Source: an uncultured Porphyromonadaceae bacterium (GTDB lineage: Bacteria > Bacteroidota > Bacteroidia > Bacteroidales > Muribaculaceae). Taken from it: a DNA stretch of 23,417 bases. A program made the translations under genes and the position numbers. Under the pieces are notes generated by a model. The model did no database searches. It was not told where the DNA came from and worked only from the letters and a program-made list of their open reading frames with translations. The DNA is taken from positions 1 to 23,417 of the forward strand of contig UQGP01000036.1 of NCBI GenBank assembly GCA_900540625.1. Reading direction: 5' to 3'. Below are positions 1 to 7,680 of this stretch, piece after piece. The stretch's first letter is position 1. Each line of letters begins with the position of its first letter.

Positions 1-278
1 GCTCTATGGCGTTGCACGTTACGCTGTCACCTAAATTTATTTAGGACAATATTGATGCAGGCGCGATTTTTTGGGCAAAGTGCTTGGCGGGTCGGAGATT
101 TTGCGTACCTTTGCAGTCCATTGCCCTAAAAAACCGAGGAGTTCACGCCTACCCAAAATAGATGCAATAGGACGCCGTAAAGGAGGACGCCATATTGGGA
201 ACGGAATTCGATACGCTTAGAGCAACCGAGCATTACTACAAGAAACCAAAACACATAAAACAACAAACCAATCGTATC
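1..278. other. Upstream region and leader of the nuclease gene
   Basis: I see no gene here. Bases 30-45 form a small inverted repeat (CCTAAA, four-base loop, TTTAGG). A promoter-like element lies at 83-113. The predicted transcript would have a leader of about 160 bases containing two copies of GGACGCC (170-176 and 185-191) and an AGGAGG at 181-186. The last 30 bases before the ATG at 279 are very A-rich, as is common before Bacteroidota start codons. Confidence 0.5.
83..113 (+). promoter_or_regulatory. Predicted Bacteroidota promoter for the nuclease-tcdA operon
   Basis: A TACCTTTG at 106-113 matches the Bacteroidota -7 consensus TAnnTTTG exactly. A CTTG at 83-86, close to the TTTG -33 box, lies 19 bases upstream, the preferred spacing. 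Transcription would start near 118-122. This is a sequence match only. Confidence 0.6.
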
Positions 279-2693
279 ATGATTTTACGGTACTTAAAAG
301 GTGCTGTCCTGACGCTGGCTTTAGCGTCGACAGCTGCTGCCTTAGCCGCCGAGCCGGCGGGCTACTACTCCACTTGCGAAAACAAGTCGGGAGCCGCACT
401 GCTGTCGGCTCTCTGCAAAAAGGTGGGCCCACACACCAACGTGGGCTACAACGGCCTGCTCAGCCTCTATAAAACCTCCGATGTGTATCCCGATGGAACC
501 ATCTGGGATATGTATTCGACAAAACATTGGAAGCCGGGCACCACTTGCGGCAATTACAAAAAAGTAGGTGATTGCTATAATCGCGAGCACTCGTTCCCCA
601 AGAGCTGGTTCAATGATGCTCAGCCTATGTACAGCGAGGCTTTCCATATCTATCCTACCGATGGTAAGGTCAACGGACAGCGCTCCAACTTTCCCTACGG
701 CGAATGTGCCAAAGGCACGACTTTGCCCTCCAACGGCAATGTCAAGGCTCTCGGACGCCTCGGCGACTGCACCTTCCCCGGATATTCGGGCACGGTGTTC
801 GAGCCGGACGATCAATACAAAGGCGACTTTGCCCGCTCATATTTCTACATGGCGGCGGCCTATAACGACCAAATCGCCGGATGGAATTCCAAGATGCTTG
901 CCGGTAATAGCTATCCCGTATTCTCGTCGTGGGCCATCAACCTGCTGCTGAAATGGCACCGCGAAGACCCTGTCAGCCAAAAGGAACTTGACCGACAGGA
1001 AGTCGTATACGGCGCACAGCACAACCGCAACCCCTTCATCGATCACCCCGAATTGGCCGAATACATCTGGGGCAACAAGAAGGGCCAAAACTGGTCTACC
1101 AGTATCAGCGCCGACCCGGCCTTCCTGCTTCCCACGGATGGCAGTACCGTTGACTTCGGCATTACGGCCGTAGGCTTGGCACGCACCAAGGCGGTGACCG
1201 TCAAGGCCGAAGGCCTCAAAGAGGCCATCAGCGTCAGCGTCAGCGGCACCGGATTTGCCGCCGGCACGACCTCCATAGCCGCCGATGCGTCCATGACTAC
1301 TGACGGCACCACCCTCACGTTGACCTACACGGCCCCCGCCGCCGGTGCCGCTACCGGAACGCTCACCCTCACCTCCGGCACGGCCAAGACTACGGTCAAG
1401 TTGACCGCTAACGCTATGACCGGTCTGCCCGTCGGCGCTGCTACCGATATCAGCGACGAAAGCTTCGTAGCTCACTGGACTTACGTAGGCGATGAAGCTG
1501 CCGACGGTACCTATACCCTACACCTTCTTGACGCCGAAGGCAAAGCCGTGGCATCCTATCCGCGCACAGTCAAGGCCAAAGATGAGCAATACATCTGCGG
1601 CGACCTGACGCCCGAAACGGCTTACACATATTACGTTGCATCCAAGTCTTTGACATCCGACAAGATCAACGTCACCACCGCCGCTCCGATACCGTCCATC
1701 GAATTTATGCACGACGGCGAGTTGTCGCTGGTAGCCGAGCCCGGCACGCCTTCCGAGGCCGAGGAACTCATTGTCGAGGTCGAGAATATCAATTCGGACA
1801 TCACCATTGAGGTCAAAGCTCCTTTCGAACTGTCCACGAACAAGGCTGATTGGGCACAAAAAATCGTCATCAAACCCGAAGAAGACCGCATATACATCCG
1901 CGTCAACAGCGCCAAGGCCGGCACCTTCGCCAGCTCGATAATTGCCACAGCCAAGACCGACAAGGGCGAGACTTACACCACCGACGAGGCCGAAGTATCG
2001 GCCAAGGTCACCGAAGCCATCGACTTTTTCGAGGACTTCGAGGCCGCAACAACAAAAAGCGGCTACGATGACGCTACGGTTCAAGGCACAATGTGCGTCT
2101 GGAATCTCCATGATGCAGGCGTATTTGCCGAAAGCAAGAAAGCTTATAAGGGTTCAAATTACATGCGCCTGGGTAAGAGCGCTTCTTCGTCCTTCGCGAC
2201 GGCCGAAGACATCGCCGGCGGCGTAGGCGAAATCACCTTCTACGCCAAGGCTTGGGATGGAGTCGAAGCATGCACATTCAAGGTAGATTGCTCCACCGAC
2301 GGCGGTAACAACTGGAAGACGGCTGCAACCATCACCCTGCCCAAGGGCGAAGGTTACAAGAAGTACACCGTCACCGCCAATGTCAGCGGAGATGTCCGTG
2401 TACGCTTTGCACAGACTGCAGGCAACCGTGCACAGTTCGACAACATAGCCATATCCCACTATCGTGGCGGTATCGAGGGTGTCGAAAGCGACTACCACGC
2501 GTGGACGGCTTACAGCCTCAACGGCCAACTCATCGTCAGCCTTATCGAGCAGGCCAAAGTGCAAATCTATGGCATCGACGGTATTACATACTTCAATGGC
2601 ACACTGAACGCCGGAGACAACGCTCTCGACCTTGCCAAAGGCCTGTACATCGTTGTCGTTGACGACTTCAGCCGTCGCGTACTTGTCAAGTGA
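279..2693 (+). CDS. Secreted endonuclease I-family nuclease, multidomain, with C-terminal sorting-like domain
   Basis: This 804-residue protein is predicted to cut DNA or RNA non-specifically outside the cytoplasm. The ATG at 279 is chosen because it starts a good signal peptide (hydrophobic core, AxA-type cleavage near residues 22-25); a TTG at 195 would add 28 residues of non-signal sequence. The nuclease domain is about residues 27-266: the NREHSFPKSWF motif at about 101-111 carries the family's catalytic His, and HNRNPFIDHPE at about 248-258 is the usual end of the domain. Then follow an Ig-like segment (277-378), an FN3-like domain (387-468), another Ig-like segment (472-578), a jelly-roll-like domain (582-729) and a last domain of about 68 residues resembling type IX secretion C-terminal domains. 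Single-domain relatives have about 230-280 residues, so this is a long version. Its stop overlaps the tcdA start by four bases. The nuclease call is firm; the accessory domain names are by pattern. Confidence 0.88.
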   Translation: MILRYLKGAVLTLALASTAAALAAEPAGYYSTCENKSGAALLSALCKKVGPHTNVGYNGLLSLYKTSDVYPDGTIWDMYSTKHWKPGTTCGNYKKVGDCYNREHSFPKSWFNDAQPMYSEAFHIYPTDGKVNGQRSNFPYGECAKGTTLPSNGNVKALGRLGDCTFPGYSGTVFEPDDQYKGDFARSYFYMAAAYNDQIAGWNSKMLAGNSYPVFSSWAINLLLKWHREDPVSQKELDRQEVVYGAQHNRNPFIDHPELAEYIWGNKKGQNWSTSISADPAFLLPTDGSTVDFGITAVGLARTKAVTVKAEGLKEAISVSVSGTGFAAGTTSIAADASMTTDGTTLTLTYTAPAAGAATGTLTLTSGTAKTTVKLTANAMTGLPVGAATDISDESFVAHWTYVGDEAADGTYTLHLLDAEGKAVASYPRTVKAKDEQYICGDLTPETAYTYYVASKSLTSDKINVTTAAPIPSIEFMHDGELSLVAEPGTPSEAEELIVEVENINSDITIEVKAPFELSTNKADWAQKIVIKPEEDRIYIRVNSAKAGTFASSIIATAKTDKGETYTTDEAEVSAKVTEAIDFFEDFEAATTKSGYDDATVQGTMCVWNLHDAGVFAESKKAYKGSNYMRLGKSASSSFATAEDIAGGVGEITFYAKAWDGVEACTFKVDCSTDGGNNWKTAATITLPKGEGYKKYTVTANVSGDVRVRFAQTAGNRAQFDNIAISHYRGGIEGVESDYHAWTAYSLNGQLIVSLIEQAKVQIYGIDGITYFNGTLNAGDNALDLAKGLYIVVVDDFSRRVLVK

Positions 2694-3427
2694 GCACAGA
2701 CACAGCACAATACTTCGAACGCACCGAGCTGCTCCTGGGCCAAACGGCCCTCGAGCGGCTCGGCCGCCTTCGTGTCATCGTTTTCGGTGTCGGAGGCGTG
2801 GGGTCGTGGTGCGCCGAAGCCCTGGCCCGCAGCGGCGTAGGACACATTTCGTTGGTAGACAGCGACACCGTAGCCCCCAGTAATATCAATCGACAGCTTA
2901 TCGCTACTTCCGAGACCATCGGCCGCCCCAAAGTCGATGTCGCCGCCGAGCGCCTGCGGTGCATCAACCCCGATATTGACGTCCGCCCCGTGCACGGCAT
3001 ATACACCGCCGATACAGCCGCCGACTTCGACCTCGGGACATACGACTGGGTGGTAGACGCCATTGACTCGCTGGCAGACAAAGCATTGCTGATATGCAAC
3101 GCCACCGCCTCGTCGGCTCGGCTTGTCTCGAGTATGGGCGCCGCATGCAAGACCGACCCTACACAGATACGCATAGCCGAATTTTGGAAAGTCGAGGGAG
3201 ACCCTTTGGCCCGTGCATTGCGGCAACGCTTTCGCCGTAGCGGTACATTCCCCTCGCGCAAATTCAAGTGTGCCTACTCGCCGCAGCAGGCGCCCAATGT
3301 TCGGCCCACCGAGCGCGAAGCCACCGTCAACGGCGCCAAGCGACCTAACGGCACCGTCGTCTATGTCACCGCCGCCTTCGGCCTCGCCCTCGCCTCCGTC
3401 ATCGTCACCTCCACCGCCGACACCTGA
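2690..3427 (+). CDS. tcdA: tRNA threonylcarbamoyladenosine dehydratase TcdA (ThiF/E1-like)
   Basis: This cytoplasmic enzyme belongs to the ThiF/MoeB/E1 superfamily. TcdA uses ATP to cyclise the t6A base at position 37 of ANN-decoding tRNAs to ct6A. The 245-residue product has the nucleotide-binding loop GVGGVGS at 33-39, the acidic DSD at 57-59, the NINRQ motif at 65-69 with the conserved Arg, VVDAIDS at 121-127, and the TcdA-typical SMGAACKTDPTQI at 148-160. E. coli TcdA is 268 residues; this one is shorter at the C-terminal end and lacks the Cys near the end of the E. coli protein, but keeps a Cys at 194. The GTG start overlaps the nuclease stop (GTGA), suggesting translational coupling. 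The terminator 30 bases downstream closes the unit. The family is clear; TcdA rather than another ThiF relative rests on the central motifs and the match along the whole length. Confidence 0.88.
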   Translation: MSTDTAQYFERTELLLGQTALERLGRLRVIVFGVGGVGSWCAEALARSGVGHISLVDSDTVAPSNINRQLIATSETIGRPKVDVAAERLRCINPDIDVRPVHGIYTADTAADFDLGTYDWVVDAIDSLADKALLICNATASSARLVSSMGAACKTDPTQIRIAEFWKVEGDPLARALRQRFRRSGTFPSRKFKCAYSPQQAPNVRPTEREATVNGAKRPNGTVVYVTAAFGLALASVIVTSTADT

Positions 3428-3459
3428 CCACCCGCCTATTCGTGTAAACCGCATAAAGC

Positions 3460-3515
3460 ATCTGCCGGACAAAAGGAACCATTGCGATTTCCTTTGTCCG
3501 GCAGATACTGTTTTT
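3460..3515 (+). terminator. Strong intrinsic terminator after tcdA
   Basis: Arms 3460-3478 and 3489-3506 pair over about 18 bp with one bulged A (3474) and a loop of about 10 bases. A T-run follows at 3511-3515. The hairpin lies between convergent genes and could also help end the fimbrial transcript from the other side, but in that direction it is followed only by GCTTTATG, so the plus direction is much better supported. Confidence 0.85.
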
Positions 3516-3533
3516 CGCGGGGATGGGTGGGGC

Positions 3534-4445
3534 TTAGGGCTTGTTGTTGCAGGTGATGGTGAGGGTGGTGATTTTGCCGGCGGCGATGATGTCGTTCTCG
3601 TTTCTGCCGCTCTTGAAGGCGTCAACGAGGGAGTAGGTCTTGTCGCCGTTGATGCGGATGTATTCGACCGAGGATAGGTGAACAATCTTTCCCGAGGCGG
3701 ACACATTGGAGAGCTCGTCGGGTACTACCGCAGCCTGCCAGAATGTGCCTGAGGCGGTCACGTGCTTCTTGGTCTTGATGTATCCGTATCTGCCGAAGGG
3801 GCGTACGTGGAAGCCTCGTTCTTTGGTGATGCGGACGCCGGCTTGGGTCTTGCTGTCAAACTCGATGGATTCGACTTTGTCGGCATAGGGGCCGGTGACG
3901 TATACGCGCAGGATGCCCAGTCCGTTATGAAAGTTGAAGTCTACCTGACCTTGGTCTTTTGCAACGGTCGCGGTGTCGGAGATGAGCAGGTATTTCAGCC
4001 CTTCGGTTTGGTCGGTAATGTCGAAAGTGTTGGGGGTGAATGCAACATATTTGTTGACTTCGAGGTCACGGTATGCCATGATGGGCTTATTTATTTGGAC
4101 TTTCTTCCGGCCGTCCGGCTCTGTCACCAGGGTGATTTCGCCGATTCCGTCCGGTTTTGCCTGCACGCAATCTGCTGCATCGTCGCTGAGTTCGCGCACG
4201 ATGAATGTCTCCGTGCCGTTCCATTCGAGCAGGGTTGCCGACAGGTCGTCGTTTTCGGTCATTCTTGATGCGGGCTTGCCGTTCCACGGGGTCTCGGTGT
4301 AGTCCGCGAGGGTTATGTTGCCGACCTCTAAGGCGTATCGGGGTCGTTCGTTGGCTGTCGGCTCGTCCGAGGCGCAGGATGCCGCCAGTGTGCATACCAG
4401 TGCCGCCGTCAGGGATAATGCTATGTATCGTATGGTCTTTTTCAT
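3534..4445 (-). CDS. Fimbrillin-like lipoprotein, divergent, last gene of fimbrial operon
   Basis: This 303-residue lipoprotein is probably a minor or tip subunit of a type V pilus. It starts with a signal peptide and lipobox ending at Cys24 (LAASC), followed by an acidic stretch (ASDEP) of the kind linked to surface export in Bacteroidota. A Ser-Arg pair at 60-61 sits where an Arg-specific protease would cut in this family. The middle keeps the fimbrillin-like pattern of a beta strand with FNFHNGLGILRVYVTG, equivalent to the HxMS(K/R) strand of its paralogues. It lacks the C-terminal Trp and DGG seen in the others and ends in TLTITCNNKP. It is the most divergent of the five subunits, so function is inferred largely from operon position. 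The gap to the gene before it is 52 bases. A general surface lipoprotein role cannot be excluded. Confidence 0.75.
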   Translation of the reverse strand: MKKTIRYIALSLTAALVCTLAASCASDEPTANERPRYALEVGNITLADYTETPWNGKPASRMTENDDLSATLLEWNGTETFIVRELSDDAADCVQAKPDGIGEITLVTEPDGRKKVQINKPIMAYRDLEVNKYVAFTPNTFDITDQTEGLKYLLISDTATVAKDQGQVDFNFHNGLGILRVYVTGPYADKVESIEFDSKTQAGVRITKERGFHVRPFGRYGYIKTKKHVTASGTFWQAAVVPDELSNVSASGKIVHLSSVEYIRINGDKTYSLVDAFKSGRNENDIIAAGKITTLTITCNNKP

Positions 4446-4497
4446 CTGCTTGGTGTTGTGTTTGTTGTCACTGCTTTCTGAGGCCTATGTCATGGCA

Positions 4498-5493
4498 TTA
4501 AATCGTGAGCGAGTAGTCGTTGCTGTTCTTGGCCCACGGCATAGATGTTGTCGTAACTTCGACATCGTCCTTGCTGCTGCCGTTGATGGTGATGTTGAAG
4601 GTGTAGACGTATCCGCTCTTAAACTCGAACTCCGAGGCGGTCACAAATTTGGACAGGTCGATATTGTGTGTTATTTGCGGACCGATGCCCGATACGGGAC
4701 GGTATTCCATAACGATGAACGGCTTGTCGGTGGCCCGTTTTTGTGCAACGATTATTGTTTCATACGAATATGCGGCCTCCTCGGTCACCGAACCCCATTT
4801 GACGGTGTTTGCCGGATTTAGACCCTTGTGTGGGGGTGTCTTGTCTTCGGTGTTGTATGACTTGATGAGGTCAAGGGTTATCTTCTTGTCGCTTTTGTTC
4901 ACCGTGTATTCGGCTGTCTGGTCGATGTCCCGGAGTAGGACGAGCCAGCAGTTCTGGTACAGGTTCTTGATGTACTGCGTATTGCGGATGTTGACTACGA
5001 TTTTGACCTGAGTGTGGTAGAAATCGAGTTTACGACCGTCGCGACCGATGTCGTTGGAATAGGCGAGCATGAGGTCGTCGCTGATGGTGGATGAGTGGCA
5101 GGTAGTCCACATGATTGTGTCTCCTACGGGATAGTAGCGGTTGGGGAAGCGCCCGATGACTTCGATTTTCCCGCCCGGCTTGACTATGAAGGGGTTGGAG
5201 GATGTGAGCAGCGCTATGGATGCGTTGTCCAGTGTGTCGGAGACGATGTATTTGCGTAGTGCGCCGTTGGCCTGTATTGCCACGCCGCCGGTGTCCACTT
5301 CCAGCCATGCTGTGCGCGAGCTGATTGTACCTTCGGTGCTTATATTGAGACCGAGGCCATTGGCAATAAACTCGAGGGGTGTGCCTGCGATGTCCTGCGG
5401 CTCGCTGTCTTCTGATGCACAAGCAACGAATAGCACCGCCGGCATTATGCCGCCGAGTATGGCATAGATATATTTCTTGATGCTTTTGTTCAT
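4498..5493 (-). CDS. Fimbrillin family lipoprotein (candidate tip or minor subunit)
   Basis: The 331-residue product is a predicted surface lipoprotein of the fimbrillin (Mfa-like) type. The ATG at 5493 is preferred because it opens a signal peptide with lipobox FVAC at Cys25, then ASEDSE; an in-frame start at 5580 would put 29 polar residues in front of the signal and run into the upstream gene. A Ser-Arg pair at residues 59-60 matches the expected protease site. The middle has DFYHTQVKIVVNIR, the strand that carries the HxMS motif in related subunits, and near the end GYVYTFNITING matches the family's YTYTVTI strand, followed by a Trp without the DGG motif. It lies 55 bases after the upstream fimbrillin gene. 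It is more divergent than the three subunits encoded upstream of it, and by analogy with mfa3-5 of Porphyromonas may be accessory or tip. Confidence 0.8.
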   Translation of the reverse strand: MNKSIKKYIYAILGGIMPAVLFVACASEDSEPQDIAGTPLEFIANGLGLNISTEGTISSRTAWLEVDTGGVAIQANGALRKYIVSDTLDNASIALLTSSNPFIVKPGGKIEVIGRFPNRYYPVGDTIMWTTCHSSTISDDLMLAYSNDIGRDGRKLDFYHTQVKIVVNIRNTQYIKNLYQNCWLVLLRDIDQTAEYTVNKSDKKITLDLIKSYNTEDKTPPHKGLNPANTVKWGSVTEEAAYSYETIIVAQKRATDKPFIVMEYRPVSGIGPQITHNIDLSKFVTASEFEFKSGYVYTFNITINGSSKDDVEVTTTSMPWAKNSNDYSLTI

Positions 5494-5548
5494 GTCCGTA
5501 TGTATGTCCGTTGTTGGATGTGTGTGTTGTTCGGTGTCGTTGGAGCAA

Positions 5549-6523
5549 TCAAAGCTCGGCAAAGTGTTCGCCGCCGTCATCCCAGTCCTTTTGGGTGGCG
5601 ATGAGGCTTAGCTCGGAAGGCTTGATGGTGACGGTGTATGTATAGACGCGCTTGCGTTTTAGCACACCGAACAGCGAGTCGTTGCTTTGATATGTTTTGC
5701 CGTTGATTGTCAGTGTGAGATCGGAACCGGATACCGTCTGCGGGGCTACGATTGCCGTATAGACTACCGCCTGCTCGGTCGCGTTGTCAATGACTTGTTG
5801 TATGGTGTTGTCCTTGAGCGACCAGTCGTTGATGGGTGCCCTGTTGTCAAAATTAAACGAGTTCCATGTCGTGCTGAAATTGATGTCGTCGTGTTGCAAG
5901 CCGCCCAAGGTACATTCGGCCTTAGTTATGTCGTCGAGAGTGATGCCCATTGCCGGGTCTGCCTTGATTTTTATGACAATTTTCGACATTTGATGGCTGA
6001 AGACAAGGTTGTCGATTTTGCCGCTGCTTATCCAGTCGGCCTGTATTCCTTCTTGTACACGCACAATGTCAATCTTGCGTTGTAGCTCGCGAGTGTTTTG
6101 CTTGCGGGTGTTGATTGCAATTCCAAAGGTTGAATTGTCTATTCTACTCGGATCATTGGGGGTATATGGCGCATACGCGATAATAGAATTAGACACGGCT
6201 GTCAAGTCAGAAACGGCGATGGCTTTGCCAATTTTGGTAAAAATTGCCGTTGTTCCGGTAGACGTGGTGTAATAGGGAAGGTTTTGGTAGTCTTTGACTA
6301 TGGCGTAGGAGAACGGCGCTGTGATGTACACGCCGATTGTGTCGGCTTCCCATAGAGAGCCGTTTACGCGGGACTGCGGGGCACGCTCCCCGACAAATGT
6401 GCCGGAAATCTGAAGCTCCCTGCTATCTGTGAAGTCCGGGCCGTCTTCTTCGGCACAGGAGCATAGGTATAGTGCCGAGAGCGCTATGGCGGATGAAATT
6501 GTAAGAATATGCTTTAACGTCAT
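5549..6523 (-). CDS. Fimbrillin family (Mfa-like) lipoprotein, pilus subunit
   Basis: This 324-residue protein has clear fimbrillin-family features. The signal peptide ends in an unusual double Cys, LCSC, with the lipid most likely on Cys23 (followed by AEED). A Ser-Arg at 51-52 is followed by VNGSLWEADTIGVYI, which corresponds to the family's opening (R, then Trp and GD/DxIGVY). FSHQMSKIVIKIKA is the conserved HxMSK strand, and VYTYTVTIKPSELSLIATQKDWDDGG is present near the C-terminus in two blocks. Subunits of this family are exported as lipoproteins, cut after the Arg, and join by strand exchange. The gene is preceded by an unusually large gap within the operon (6524-6694) containing a hairpin, which could change its expression relative to the genes upstream. 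Confidence 0.88.
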   Translation of the reverse strand: MTLKHILTISSAIALSALYLCSCAEEDGPDFTDSRELQISGTFVGERAPQSRVNGSLWEADTIGVYITAPFSYAIVKDYQNLPYYTTSTGTTAIFTKIGKAIAVSDLTAVSNSIIAYAPYTPNDPSRIDNSTFGIAINTRKQNTRELQRKIDIVRVQEGIQADWISSGKIDNLVFSHQMSKIVIKIKADPAMGITLDDITKAECTLGGLQHDDINFSTTWNSFNFDNRAPINDWSLKDNTIQQVIDNATEQAVVYTAIVAPQTVSGSDLTLTINGKTYQSNDSLFGVLKRKRVYTYTVTIKPSELSLIATQKDWDDGGEHFAEL

Positions 6524-6626
6524 ATTGGCGGTGTTATAGTGTTTTGTTGTATCCCTTGACGAGAAGCCGGATAAAGTGTGCTTGATGTACGCATGTCGGC
6601 TGATAAAGGATATGGCGTTTGTTTTC

Positions 6627-6672
6627 CCTTAGTGTGGAATGGCTGTATCAGAACGATATTCCCACACTAAGG
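6627..6672 (-). other. Hairpin in the gap between two fimbrillin genes
   Basis: CCTTAGTGTGG at 6627-6637 pairs with CCACACTAAGG at 6662-6672, extended by AAT/ATT with a bulged C, around a loop of about 17 bases. In the direction of the operon it is followed by GGAAAACAAA, not a T-run, so it is not a standard terminator in that direction. It could stabilise or process the mRNA. In the plus direction it is followed by TAATCTTTT. Confidence 0.55.
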
Positions 6673-6694
6673 TAATCTTTTGTCGTGATGATGT

Positions 6695-7609
6695 TTATTG
6701 CATCACGGCTTCGCCGGAGCCGCTGCCGCCGTCTTCCCAATCAGTGACGGTACAGCCTTCGATTTTGAGGCCCGTCTTATGGATGGTAATGGTGTAAGTA
6801 TAGGTCTTGCCGGGCTCGAGAGCGGGCTGCATGGCGGTATCGTTGACGTACGCCTGTGCAGCAATTACGGACTTGAATTTCAGCGGAGCTGTCAACGTCT
6901 GGGGGATAACGAGGGCGTCATAAGTGACGACATTATTGGTCATATCAGTAGTGCGCATCGAGTATACCAGCGACCATTCGATGGGACTGCCGGAGGGGGT
7001 AACTGCGCCGGTGGCGAGGTCGAAGGTGCCGTCATGGATGAGGCCGTCGATGTAATGGCCGCCGATAGCGACGTCAGGGGTTGTGAGGCCGTCGCCGGGC
7101 TTGAGCTTGACCACCAGACGCGACATTACGTGGCGGAAGGCGGCGGAGCCGGTGAAAGACAGTACGGGGCTGTTCTTGGAGGCTACGGCGCCGGTAGCGT
7201 AGATGAAGTCTATGCGTTTTTGCTGCTCGCGAGTCACCTGGTAGCGGGTATTGACCTGGGGATTGTTCCAGGTCGCACCGCTTTCGTATGGTGCATATGC
7301 GCAGAATGTTATATCCTCAGTGCCTTCGAAGTATATCGGGGCGGCGTCGGCGGTGAACTCGGCGACATCGCTTGTCGAGGTGGTGGAGTAGGATATGTTT
7401 TTGTACTTATCCTGCATCTTGGTGTTGCCGGCGATGGCGAATACGCCGATTTTGTCCGATTCCCATGTCGAGCCTAAGGCGCGAGAGTTGGTCTCGAATC
7501 CGGCGGTGATTTTGAGGGCTGTCGGAGTGTTGTCGGGCTCGTTGTCTGAGGAGCAGGATGCCAGAGCAAAGATTGCGAGAGTGGGCAGAAGGATGTTATG
7601 AAGTTTCAT
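6695..7609 (-). CDS. Fimbrillin family (Mfa-like) lipoprotein, pilus subunit
   Basis: The 304-residue product is a typical fimbrillin. It has a lipobox LASC at Cys19 followed by SSDNEPD, a Ser-Arg at 42-43, then STWESDKIGVFAI. FCAYAPYESG is the family's YAPY strand, FRHVMSRLVVKLKPG the HxMSR strand, and TYTYTITIHKTGLKIEG plus CTVTDWEDGG the end. It is most like the subunit encoded just upstream (7681-8592): both share TIHKTG(L/V)xI(E/Q)GCT(V/I)T and a C-terminal DGG, pointing to tandem duplication. It would be exported to the cell surface, cut after Arg43 and built into a pilus. The gap upstream is 71 bases and the gap downstream 171 bases. Stalk subunit is a reasonable guess but cannot be told from sequence alone. 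Confidence 0.9.
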   Translation of the reverse strand: MKLHNILLPTLAIFALASCSSDNEPDNTPTALKITAGFETNSRALGSTWESDKIGVFAIAGNTKMQDKYKNISYSTTSTSDVAEFTADAAPIYFEGTEDITFCAYAPYESGATWNNPQVNTRYQVTREQQKRIDFIYATGAVASKNSPVLSFTGSAAFRHVMSRLVVKLKPGDGLTTPDVAIGGHYIDGLIHDGTFDLATGAVTPSGSPIEWSLVYSMRTTDMTNNVVTYDALVIPQTLTAPLKFKSVIAAQAYVNDTAMQPALEPGKTYTYTITIHKTGLKIEGCTVTDWEDGGSGSGEAVMQ

Positions 7610-7680
7610 GTCGTGTGAATGATTTTTATCGTGAGATATTGTTGATTGTCAGTTGTCTGTGTGCTGCTTTCGCTGTGATA

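Noticed and set aside
2567..3706. Long minus-strand open frame (379 codons) opposite tcdA
   Set aside because: It crosses the tcdA terminator and the fimbrillin gene end, and its Ser/Pro/Arg-rich sequence is typical of an antisense shadow.
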